From Neltuma alba (Eukaryota > Streptophyta > Magnoliopsida > Fabales > Fabaceae), in contig NW_021636054.1 of assembly GCF_004799145.2 (NCBI RefSeq), positions 55,902 through 119,901 on the forward strand: DNA of 64,000 nt, given 5' to 3'. The translations under genes were made by a program, and so were the position numbers. Position 1 is the first letter of the stretch. Every line of letters begins with the position of its first letter. The notes under the pieces are model-generated. The model was not told the DNA's origin and did not search any database. It saw only the letters and a list, made by a program, of their open reading frames with translations. This document shows, piece after piece, positions 31,267 to 41,385 of the stretch.

Positions 31267-32212
31267 TATCACACTATGCATTTTTTATGAGAGTGACCAT
31301 TGGGATTATTAGAATTATATCACACTATGCATTTTAGAATATCTCGGGATTTATCTATAATTAAATTAGTTTTTGGTTTTAAAAAGCAAATGTTTTAAGC
31401 CCGACTTGGGCCTGGTGCAGGGACTTTTTATTTTTTAAATTGGTCTCTTCTACGCAATGGACCCGATTCTGATTTAAAAGGCTGCTTTTAGCTAGTTTAA
31501 ACTTTAAGAGACACTTTTCTTACCTCCTGTTCTTTGATTGATTAATTTATATACCTTTCTAGCAAAAGAAAAAAAAGACATTTTTCTTACTCTCGTGAAT
31601 AAATAAATTATCATTTCATTTGGATTAAGGAATACAATTAAAATTAAAAATATGTTTGGTATTTAGATTATTTTTTAAAATAACATGGTACTGCTAACTG
31701 TATTTATCCTCATTTGGATGAAGAAAAATGGGAGAGGAAAGAAAATTGGAAAGAAAATGAGAAGGGAAACCTTTTTTAAAAAAAAATTTTCTGAAAATTT
31801 GTTTTTTCTTTCCCACTTTTGTTTGCATCCAAGGCCTTTTTATTTTGATTTCCTACCACAATTTTACTTTTTTTTTTTTTTAATTTTCAAAACGTCCTCC
31901 CGCTGATCCTGAAGAGGCACGCGGTCCGAGAAGTAGTAGAGCAGAGAAATCGGTAGGACCCTTCTTTGCGTCTTGTAAATGCGCTGTCCTTTCAGCCATC
32001 AAATCCATATCCCCAGTACACACGCGAATAGCTTTCATTAAATATCACTAAAATAGCCTCGTAAAATTCCTAATCCAACCCCGACCCGGCTTCCCTCCTC
32101 CCAAAAATCCCAACTTTTTGTCCCCGTTATTGATTATAATAACCCTGTTTTCTTTCTTTGTCTTCTCCTTCCATCATCCCTATGTTCTACAGTCACTGTC
32201 AGAGAGAAAGAC
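31267..32212. other. Intergenic region upstream of the 32213 gene
   Basis: No gene. A T-rich tract at 31868-31885 and a more GC-balanced stretch at 31900-32210 precede the ATG. The latter probably holds the promoter and 5' leader. No clear TATA box was identified. Confidence 0.4.
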
Positions 32213-32658
32213 ATGGAGCAGCAGGCAAAAGAAGAGCTTGAAATGCTGGAATCCCTCTACCCCAATCGGTTCCAGTATTTGAAGCTCGAACTCAAGTCCT
32301 TCATTTCTCAACATCATCATCATACCCCCGAACCTTCCTCCTTCCTCTCATCCATCGCTGATACTCAAGGTTTCTCTGCTGCTCCTCTGCTTCACTTTCG
32401 TTTTCCCCTTGTTTTTTCTACAGTTGAATATGAGGTGTTTTGTTTGAAGCAGAATCGAGCAGCTTGAATCAGAGGAAGAGGAAGAACAAGAGCACTGCTG
32501 GTGAAGATTCCGAGTATTGTGATCAGCAGGAAGAGTGTTACGGGTCGGTGAAGAAGATGAAGAAGAAAAAAGATAGGGTGGATTTGGTTCTGGAGAGAGC
32601 AGAGGCTTGTCTCAGGAAAATACGACAGTTCAAGGCATCCTTGCTATCGGACTTGTGA
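32213..32658 (+). CDS. Small two-exon gene of unknown function
   Basis: Exon 1 is 32213-32369, a GT-AG intron is 32370-32452, and exon 2 is 32453-32658, giving 120 residues. The acceptor at 32451-32452 keeps the frame. A second AG at 32422-32423 would lead to an early stop. The N-terminal ~30 residues are acidic/amphipathic (EELEMLESLYPNRFQYLKLE), then a His run at 34-37. Basic clusters RKRKNK (60-65) and KKMKKKK (86-92) suggest nuclear entry, and the C-terminal part DLVLERAEACLRKIRQFK looks helical. No named domain is recognised. The coding meaning is supported by the frame continuing across the splice, with stop right after. Function is not inferred. Confidence 0.75.
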
Positions 32659-33630
32659 AACTTTAAAATATAGTGTTTTTTGTTTGTGGAGTGTGTAATC
32701 TGCTGATGGGTTTAGTGAATCTGGTTCTAGTTGGGGCTCTTCATCTTCGTTTGGAAATCACACGGCCGATACAAGTTTTTGGCTTCCTCAGAGACTCTGT
32801 TAGTCTCGAAAAGGTTATTGTAACGCAACGGTTATTATCTTTGAATCCTTTTGTGTCATTATTTGTGTTTTCCTTCTCGGCCTCTTGTTTTTATTTCTGC
32901 AAAGGCATCCCAGGAACATTCATTTGTAACAGTAACAACGAATATTGCTCTGTAAGTAAATAGTGTCTCAGATTTGGGTAACTGGGTGGGACAGTGACGT
33001 ATTTAAATCTCATTAACTACTGCCACTTTGTAACAACGAAATTTTGACATGAGCTCAAGTTCATCTGTTATTTTCCGACCAAAGGCAATCACTTATACAA
33101 AGTAACCAGGGTTAAACCCTTAAAGAAAAATTGCAAAAAAAGGTCCAAAGTGAAAGTCAGTGGGAGATTGCTCATGCGGCTGGCATGTTTTCCTATCTCT
33201 TTTATGAATATAATCGTCGAGTAGAGATGATGTATTTGATTGTTCTTTTTTTTTTTTTTAAAACCAAAAAAAAGAGATTGTTCTTTTTTTAAAATATAAT
33301 ATCTTTTATTCTGTATTGATGATTGTACATGAGGCTCTATTTCTTTTTCCCCTGAAAGGCGGGTAGCTGTATTTATCTTACAAAACGCATTAATCTTTAA
33401 ATAATGATCTTTAGTGCTATTTATTAAACATCCACTTTGTTTAACAATTATATATTTTGCCAGATTAAAAAGCTAGTATTGATTGCTTTTTCTTTTTGTT
33501 TTTTCCAATGACCTAATGTGCTGAGCTTTGGTCAAGAGTTTATACTATGATACAGTTATTGGTTTGGATACAAAACTCTCCATTCCAATTTGCTGTGAAG
33601 AGTTAAAAGTCAATCAACTCCGTTCCATTA
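32659..33630. other. 3' flank and spacer, no gene seen
   Basis: Begins as the probable 3' UTR of the 32213 gene. A 96-codon open frame at 32673-32963 starts 15 bp after the stop and has no recognised domain; it is hydrophobic and probably chance. Confidence 0.35.
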
Positions 33631-33960
33631 CACATTGTTATTTCCATATTTTACTTTCAAATAACAATAGCAGTAAACCAAATAACAAAAGTCGTAAGCA
33701 AAATAACAATTCTATTATTAGGTTTCTCATGAAATTAAGTTTTATGAGAAGTTACTTCCATATTTTACTACCCAATAATAAGAGTGGTAAGCTAAATGAC
33801 AAAAGTAATAAGTCAGATAATAAGTTTGATAACTGAAATTACAAGTTTATGACTCGGTTTTCTGATAAAATTGAGTTTTATAAAAAGTTATTATTATTTC
33901 TACATTTTATTACTAAATTACAAGAGCGGTTAGCCAAATGACAAAAAGAGTAAGCCGAGT
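33630..33960. repeat. Imperfect short tandem repeats around AATAACAA
   Basis: Units of about 20-25 bp with words AAATAACAA, AATGACAAAAG and AGTGGTAAGC or AGCGGTTAGC are spread over about 330 bp. Also, TTTTATGAGAAGTTACTTCC and TTTTATAAAAAGTTATTATT recur. They belong to the same TTGTYATT-type minisatellite as 34411-34870 and 63441-63870. Confidence 0.6.
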
Positions 33961-34410
33961 AAAGATTTGGTAAGCAAAATTATAAGCATGTTATTGGGAT
34001 TGTGATTTCTTAATTCTTTGCTTTTTATTCGAAGAAGATTATTGCAGAGCCAAAAAAAAAAAAGCCAAGAGGATTCATAACATTTTTAAACATATTCTTC
34101 ACTACTTTATGGAAATGAAACATGGAAAAGAAATAGGTTAGAATACAAATTTTTGCAAGTGTTAAAGGTTAGTATTAGATATTTTAGTTGTACAGAAATA
34201 TTACATCTTCATTTAAAAATAAACCGTGAAATACAAATAAAAAAAAAGAATGAATTATGTTAGCTCTTTATCAACATAATTCACTCATTTATTAAGTATA
34301 TATGTTGGTGATGTTAGTGATTAGGGAAATTAAGTAAAAATAGTTGTTGTCATAACCATGAGAATTTTGTTACTTCCCATATAAGTGTTGTTATTTATCA
34401 TGGCAAGGAA

Positions 34411-34870
34411 ACATTAAAAAATATTGTTAGTGTTCTCAATTTTAGACTTATCATTTTATATTCAGAACTTGTTATTCCCAACTTAATTGTGGAAATAATA
34501 TCATTTTTGGATTAAAAAACGTTATTGGTATTCTCAATTTGATACTTGTCATTTTATATTCTGGACTTGTTATTCTGTATATTGAACTTGTTATTTCCAA
34601 ATCAGTACTTGTTATTACAAGTTTGCAATATAGAATTACAAGTTTGCAATCAGAAATAACTATGTAATAAAGAATTACAAGTGTATGATAAGGAATAACA
34701 AGTCTGAAATAGCAAATAACAAGTCTGTAATAGAAAACAACAAGTCTGAAATAAAAAATTATAAGAACTTTGAAATAAGAAATTATAAGTTTAAAATAGA
34801 AAGTTACAAGTCTAAAATAAAAAATTACAAGTCTATAATAAAAAATAACAAACCCAGACAACCATCTGAC
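34411..34870. repeat. Palindromic minisatellite array
   Basis: First half on plus: ACTTGTTATT recurs at 34467, 34563, 34585 and 34607. Second half is the reverse: AATAACAAGT at 34693 and 34714, then AATTACAAGT and AATTATAAGT. The two halves meet near 34640. A ~65-bp direct repeat starts the array (34411-34487 and 34511-34575). A long hairpin could form. Confidence 0.7.
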
Positions 34871-35147
34871 ATTAGTGACATCAAAGCTAATTTTGGACAT
34901 TTCTTGACAAGGATCAAGTACAGGCCATCATCTGTTAATTGCATTCATGGATAAAGGAACATATAATTATTATGAATGATAATTGAAGAATCTTCAAATA
35001 GGCAACCGGGCAAGAACTTTCAAGAGAGATGATCAACAAGTTCCTAAAATAAGTTTGAAAAATGCTCGCTTGTATGGAGTTTAGGAGAAAAAAGGACTTC
35101 CTTCAATTATGCTCAATGCGAACTGTATAGCTAATGGGCAGTGGCGT

Positions 35148-35188
35148 TTTTTTTTTTTTTTTTTTTGGGGGGGGGGGCGGGGGGGAAT
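35148..35188. repeat. Poly-T followed by poly-G tract
   Basis: About 19 T then about 19 G with one C inside. It looks like slippage-prone low-complexity sequence, and exact length may be an assembly artefact. Confidence 0.7.
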
Positions 35189-36474
35189 TAAGGCAATCTC
35201 AAAATTAACATAGTACTAAATCAGAATGTTATCCTTATGCTTGAATCTCGTTGAGCTAATTGATTATTTGTTCATCCTTTCTAACTTCAAAGATAAAAAA
35301 ATGTTGGGAGCCAGACGGGCCCTCCCTTGCTTAGTTGAAAGAGGGATTAAAAAAATCCCACCCACCCACCCACAACCTAGTACAACCCAACACAGATACA
35401 AATGAAATGCGTTGGATGTATTGCCTCAAATGCTTAGTTGAAAGAGAAGGACGAAGGAGAGAGAGAGGAAGAAAGAAGAAGAAGAAAAGAAAAGGAGCGG
35501 ATGACATGGAAGGAGGAGAATAAGAGGGCATTTTTGTCATTTTCTCAACATTTGATAATTTATATTTAGGACTTGGTCTCTGACAGCAATTTGGTGAGTT
35601 GAAGGCAATTTTATATATTTCAAGGTCTTTTATTGTAATTCTCCCTAAAAAAAAAAATCTCAAGGTAACAATCTTTTTAGAATTTAAAATTGAAATATTC
35701 TTATAGAGATTAAGTTATAACTAGAGGAAAAACGAACCAGAGGAGAAATGCTTTTCAATTGCTAGTATATGCAAATGCCCTATGGATACTGCAGAGCTTC
35801 CTACTGCAATAAGATCCAACAAACTTCACTTGTGCATGTCCCTTGGATAAAATTACTCAATATTTCAAAAATTTTCTCCTCCTCAAATTAGTCAATAGGG
35901 AGCCTAAATTATGATGCGTACACTGAGATGTTTTGTGATTACTTCATCCTTTTTTTTTTAATAACAAATAATCACCTCACCTTTAAATTAGTGTTGAGAA
36001 CAGTGCTAGTGGTATTTGGACACCAAGAACCAATATATTCAGAAAAATTAATAACAGAGGCCATATCCATGCTCATATAAAACAGGGGTCTTAAAATATA
36101 GTTTATCTTGAATAATGGTCAAGAATATTGGAAGAACACACCTTAGTTTCCACTAACAGGCTACCCTTCCAATCCTATATAAATTAAGCCATAAGAGAGT
36201 CATGCATTACCAAAAGATTCTCAGGTTCCTTGAGAAACCTTAGTCCGAAGTGAAGCATTTTCAGGAGCATATGATGATGTCCCACACTACACGATGGCAT
36301 GTTTTCAGCGTGCTGCAGAATAAACCAAAACTATTTAAACTTTGAACCATATGTTTTAAAATCGCAAGCAACAAAAACCAAAATCTTAAACCTTAATTTT
36401 GCTTCTTCCTTTTTTTAACCATTTAAACCTTAATTCTTAAAACCTATATTTTTCTTTGGTAAAAAAAATAAATT

Positions 36475-36860
36475 AAAAAGCTTTTTCCATTTTGTTACAA
36501 AGATGAAAAAAATTCTAAGAAAGCCAATTTTCAAAGCAAACTTTAGTATTTCCAGAGTATCAAAGTAAATCTATCATCACAACTATTTTTCTATAAATTT
36601 TATTGGCACCAAAATAAGGACTACACAAATGCATATTAAGCACCAAATACTAAAAAACAAAATAAACTAAAACCCTTTTTTCATTTTATTACGAAGATGA
36701 AAAAAAAAAATCTAAGAAAGCCATCATTGAAACTAGATAGATATATAATTTTCGAAGCAAACTTTAGTGTTTCCAAAGTATCAAAGTAAATCTATCACAC
36801 AACTAATTTTCTATAAATTTTATTGGCACAAAATAAGGACTACACAAATGCATCTTAACT
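36475..36860. repeat. ~190-bp tandem duplication
   Basis: 36481-36650 and 36672-36858 are similar direct copies: GAAGATGAAAAAAA or AAAGATGAAAAAA, GCAAACTTTAGT, CAAAGTAAATCTATC, and the ACAAATGCAT ends. The right copy has a 24-bp insert (TGAAACTAGATAGATATATA). It lies 3' of the WTF9-like gene. Confidence 0.75.
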
Positions 36861-37744
36861 ATTGCCCCTTAGTGCACTAGCTAGTAGTATTTGACTTGAC
36901 ATGGTTCAGGATCTAAAGTAAAGAGTACAACTCTTAGAGGTCAGAGAAAAAACAAAAAATATATAGAAAATTCTTTATATTGCTAATTTATCTGCGTACA
37001 GACATGTGCAGATTCCAGTATCATATGAATTTGGAGATTCTAGCCACTGGTATGAATGAGTACCGTGAGGTTTCCCCAAGGTAAAATAGATGTCATGTTC
37101 AAGCCCTTGCCTCTTCCTCTGGAGCAATTCTTGAACAAATATGGTAGCAACACCCCAAGAAAAGTCTTCCATTTTGATTGCCATGCACTCTTCGGAGAGG
37201 AACCGTCTAAGAGCTACCACAATATTGAAAATCAGAGAATATAAAAGAATCAGGAACTGTGGCATCGTATTTTGCCTCTGCAGCAAAAGTTATAATGCTA
37301 AGTAGAATAGTAGATGCTATATAGAACTTTTGCATCCTTTTAATGTCACAAAAAGATAACTAAAATTACATGTCATCGATTGTCAGCTCAAATTAAGGCA
37401 GCAACACAACGAAAAAGTATTAAAAAGACATTTCAACCATTCACGCTACCATAGAAAAGCCTCTCATTAAATAGGATATTTTCCAGATACCCAACATCTC
37501 CATAAGGTGCATCTGCTAATGACTTGTCCAGAAAATTTGAGATCAAAGTTTTCATCTTCATTACAATAGCAAGCATCTTCAGAACTAATAGTTGAAATAT
37601 TCAACCTCTTAAAAAGGCAGAGTTATTCATGGAATGAATTACCTTGTACCAGCAGCAGAAACATAAACATCAAAGACAGTCATGCGACAAGGAAAATAGA
37701 ACCTTGTCATCGTTGCAAGTGTCGTAAAGCTCCTGTCAAGGAGA

Positions 37745-38959
37745 TTATGAGTCATGTCTTTGTCGGCTATACTCTTGTTCATCCTCATTGTCACCGCTTC
37801 GATCCTGGTACTTGGAATTAACAGCAGGTAGACCCCGACGTCCCAAAAGAACAAGATCAAGAAGCCTTCTCCTTGCCTCGTACACAGGATTTGGTTCAAT
37901 CAAACACCCTCTCTCATAAGCTTCCCTCAGAAATACAGTGTGCCGTTTTCCCTTAGTTGACAAATAGAATATCCCCGGGTGATCCAGGAACAAATCCCTT
38001 ATGTTCAAGTCAATCCCAAACCATTTTCTGAACTGGCTTATCTTCTCTACTTCAATCATCTTCTCCACTGTCAAGCCAAGGAATTCATGAACAACTGACA
38101 CGGCTCTTTTTTCTAAAGCCATCATTCCAGCCTTGGATTTCTTCTTCTCACCCATCATCTCATATGGACCCAAATATGGCAAACTCTGCCATTTCTTCAC
38201 CTTGGCCTTATAACTCTTACTCAGCCTCATCCCTGGAGGATGCGTGTGTTTGAAACTAAACTGCATTTCCGTTCGATCGAGCTTGCAATCTTCTTTACAG
38301 CATTCAACAACCCTCCAATTCTCAACTGCTGCTGTAAAATGACTGTTGGGAAGCACATCAACCAGTTTCAATAAATGAGTATTAGGTTCATGAGCATCGC
38401 ACAGTTGAAAGAGATGAGGATTTTGAGAAATAATCGAGTCCTCAAAATCATCAGGAAGCCCAAGTTCCCGCCAAACCTTGAAAATAGCACGAAGAGGTAC
38501 CATTTTAGATGCAGACATGGACAGTATCCGGACTAGCCTATCAATAACAACAGGTATCGAATCATTGATGGCTACTGCTTCCTGATGGAAAATATCGAGA
38601 GCAGCATCAGTTAATTTACAAAATGGCTGGGACTTACTTGGTTCATAGAAAATATGGAAAATATGAGGGTACTTGCGCAGAAAAGCGGTGGCACCACGGT
38701 TGAGATGGAGCTTCTGGGAGAGTCTGGAGAGAAATTCAACTGAGACTGACTGCTTCTTTGGGTTTGCAAGGATAAGATCCTGAATTGCAATGACTTTGAG
38801 AAAGTTTTTGTACTTGTCCATCAGCTTCTCAAACGTGGGGTCTCTAGCCCTAGAAGCTACATACTGGGAAGATGTCGTTTTTGACCGAACACATATAAAA
38901 TGACTGACCGGATTTTTTCTTAGAAATTTCACCAGGTAGGTCACCATTTCACTGCACAA
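37745..38959 (-). CDS. WTF9: PORR-domain organellar intron-splicing factor, WTF9-like
   Basis: A single-exon 404-residue protein. The PORR domain (plant organelle RNA recognition) fills about residues 38-370, with the diagnostic KYPHIFHIF (96-104), VWRELGLPDDFE (162-173), NPHLFQL (180-186), LDLVLL and FYLSTKGKRHTVFLREAY (331-348) blocks. This order and these blocks match WHAT'S THIS FACTOR 9, which helps mitochondrial group II introns of ribosomal-protein and cytochrome-maturation genes splice. The N terminus is basic and hydroxylated-rich (VTYLVKFLRKNPVSHF), as in a mitochondrial presequence. The start could be M1 or M5 (TYLV onward). The acidic C-terminal tail (385-404) is not conserved. 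Function by homology only. Confidence 0.85.
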   Translation of the reverse strand: MCSEMVTYLVKFLRKNPVSHFICVRSKTTSSQYVASRARDPTFEKLMDKYKNFLKVIAIQDLILANPKKQSVSVEFLSRLSQKLHLNRGATAFLRKYPHIFHIFYEPSKSQPFCKLTDAALDIFHQEAVAINDSIPVVIDRLVRILSMSASKMVPLRAIFKVWRELGLPDDFEDSIISQNPHLFQLCDAHEPNTHLLKLVDVLPNSHFTAAVENWRVVECCKEDCKLDRTEMQFSFKHTHPPGMRLSKSYKAKVKKWQSLPYLGPYEMMGEKKKSKAGMMALEKRAVSVVHEFLGLTVEKMIEVEKISQFRKWFGIDLNIRDLFLDHPGIFYLSTKGKRHTVFLREAYERGCLIEPNPVYEARRRLLDLVLLGRRGLPAVNSKYQDRSGDNEDEQEYSRQRHDS

Positions 38960-39520
38960 TCAGATACCCCTTCCTCTCTCTCTCTCGGCGCGCTAGCCCC
39001 CTATCTCAGTTCGGCATTTTTTCGAACACAGTAAGCCCCATACCAGTGAAACACAAGTTTCAGAATCTATAATAGAAATTTTGCCCAAAAAAAGAATCTT
39101 TACCAGAAAAGCGAGTCAAGAACCACACTAACAATTTTGCCCGTATAATTAAAAGAGGGTTCAGACTTTCACCACCTCGCCTCTCTCCCTTTAATCTTCA
39201 CTTTCTTTCTCTTCTATCTGTGCTTCTTCTGCTCTCTCAACTAGCTTCAGTGAGTGGATGCGAAATCTGGGAATAAATGGGGGACATAATTTGAAGAACC
39301 ACACTAACAAAGTTGAGGGGCTCCGAGATTATCGTAGGTCCGTCGGTGCTGATAGCACAATTCCGAGTGTAGATGCTCCTACTGTTTAGCCTCCCTCTCC
39401 CCGGTGTCTGAATCGCTGCTGGCTGAAGATGTGGAAGGGGGCTTGGCGCCTTGGCCCATGCAAAACGCCGCACTCCACTTTTGTTTGGAAAACAATTGTT
39501 TTTTATTAATGGATACATAT
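38960..39520 (-). promoter_or_regulatory. Probable promoter and leader region of the WTF9-like gene
   Basis: Pyrimidine-rich leader-like sequence (CTCTCTCTCTCGG near 38975-38990 and TCTCTCCCTTTAATC near 39182-39196) follows the ATG on the minus strand. No clear TATA element was assigned. An antisense 93-codon frame at 39237-39518 is not supported. Confidence 0.35.
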
Positions 39521-39866
39521 TATGATTATAATATTTATAAAAAACATTTAGACCAAATTTTTTATATTTATTTTACCAAGCATATGGCCTCGTCATTTTT
39601 TATGTGAGTTTATCAAAGCAGGATATGTGGATATATGCTATACGAGAACTTAACATGATAGATATGAAAACTTGATGTAAGTACTGCCATCTTTATAATT
39701 ATTATTGTGTATATTGGGATTATAATTGTAAAATATAATTTTAAATATATAAAGATAATTATAAAATTGTGATTTTATGTTTTATTAAAGTCTTTTAAAA
39801 AATAACTTATATGAAATAAATTACAGTTATCATATCAAAGTACTTTCCCTTCTCGTTAGTTCTTAG

Positions 39867-40702
39867 TAGGGCTGCACATAGACAAGACTATGCAGGGCAA
39901 GCCTCTTGCCCAATGCTTAGCCCGAAAGATGAGTGGGCTGTAAAACCCGGCCTTGCCCAGTAGAAGTCCTAACTATTTTGGGCAGGACAAGGACAGGCTG
40001 AGCAAGGCATGTTTTTCTGCCCAATTGAATGATACCATGCCCTATATCATATGTAAAAAAAAAAATTCAATTATCGTGTTTTGAGACAAGTGAGAGGAAA
40101 AAAAATTAGCACGAATGAGTCTATCATTCATATATATATATATATAAATATATATATATAAGGCCTATGTAGTCTTGTTCTTCAGCTTTTGATTTCTTAT
40201 GGGAGGTAAAAAAAAAATTTAATAATTAAGCTAAATCAGTAGTTCAATTTCTTAGTTTATTTATATAGTTGGCGGATTCTTATAATCATGTGAAAGCACA
40301 AAATTTGAAAGGTGGTTTTATTTTTATTTTTTGTTTGTTTTAAAAAAATTGGATGTAAGAGAAAAAGAAGGAAATTTGACTTAGAATAATTTAGCATATT
40401 GAATCTTATATTTTGATATTTAGCTCTTTTCTATAATTATAATTTTTATGTTCCTTTCATTTTTTTTCTAATTTTACCTAATTTTTTTAGCCAAAATAAA
40501 AAAGATAATTACTTACAATAATATTATCTTATATATAGGCAGGGTATGTTGCCCTACCTATTTGGCCCTGTCCTGCCCGTGAATCAACCCGACTCGAAGA
40601 TGTCCATTTTTGCTTGGGCAGCTTTTTACTGGGTTGGGTTAGACGCTTTTTTTGTGGGTTCGGGTAGGCTTATTGGGCATGTGGGCCTCATGTACATCCT
40701 TA
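39867..40702. mobile_element. Non-autonomous hAT-type element with 8-bp duplication
   Basis: 836 bp with ends TAGGGCTGCACATA and TGTACATCCTTA. The flanking GTTCTTAG and GTTCCTAG differ at one base. Subterminal parts are GGGC-rich (GGGCAGG, GGGTTCGGGTAGGC). The interior contains a TA microsatellite (40132-40161) and no transposase. It is therefore mobilised in trans, if at all. Confidence 0.8.
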
Positions 40703-40756
40703 GTTCCTAGAACTCCTCCCCTCCCTTTCCTCTTTTCTAATCAATTCAAACAATGT

Positions 40757-41142
40757 AAAGCATGCTTGGATTTGAGTCCAAAAACAGAATTTAGGTTTAC
40801 TTGATTTACAAAATTGATTTTTAATATAATTGAAAAATAGAATTAAAAATATGGTAAAACCATTTTTTAAAATATTCAAATATTTTTTATACATGCCAAA
40901 TTTCTAATTTTGAACTTAGAGTTAACTATGATTCTTTTGTAAACTATCAAATACTCCGGTATATGTCAGAGTTAACTATAAAACCAAAATTAGAAGTTAT
41001 TACTACTTGCTTTTCAATCATACATGCTTAAAAATTTATCCAAACACCCTATTTTACTTAAATAAATTTTGCCAAAATTATGCTTATAAAATCAAGATTA
41101 TTATAAACTCTACTTTACCCATTTCTAATCCAAACACACTTA
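40757..41142. repeat. MITE candidate with GTTTGGAT-like ends
   Basis: The left part GCATGCTTGGATTTGAG and the right TCTAATCCAAACACACTTATG are imperfectly inverted. The interior is AT-rich with words ATGCTTA. No duplication found. Confidence 0.4.
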
Positions 41143-41385
41143 TGGGAGTTGGTTATATGTTAAATCATGCTTAAGAGTCCTATAATTGGTCAACAAAATT
41201 GATTTTGAAGGTATCCAACAGTGAAGCATGCTGTGTTTTTAGAATCCACTGCCGTTTGGGTGATAGACAAACGGCATGTCGTTGCTTGATTAGCGTCGTG
41301 CTTCTCTTCCTCGCTTCTGCCAAACAGCCAGCCAGGCTCCGCGGGAGTTTGCTAAGAATTAACGAAGGAGAAACGTGGAAGCAAA

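Noticed and set aside
32673..32963. Second gene directly after the small gene
   Set aside because: Opens 15 bp after the stop in probable 3' UTR; hydrophobic chance-like peptide.
33528..33836. 102-codon asparagine/lysine-rich frame
   Set aside because: Same reason as the array at 34.4 kb: repeat-derived.
34472..34954. Two facing open frames with repetitive Y/K/N-rich peptides
   Set aside because: Both are translations of the minisatellite array; repetition reflects DNA repeats, not protein selection.
35331..35663. 110-codon minus-strand open frame
   Set aside because: Phenylalanine/serine-rich, made by a purine-rich stretch near 35440-35520 on the other strand; no domain.
36975..37286. 103-codon minus-strand open frame
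   Set aside because: No recognisable domain, not linked to an upstream exon, and lies in the likely 3' flank of the WTF9-like gene.
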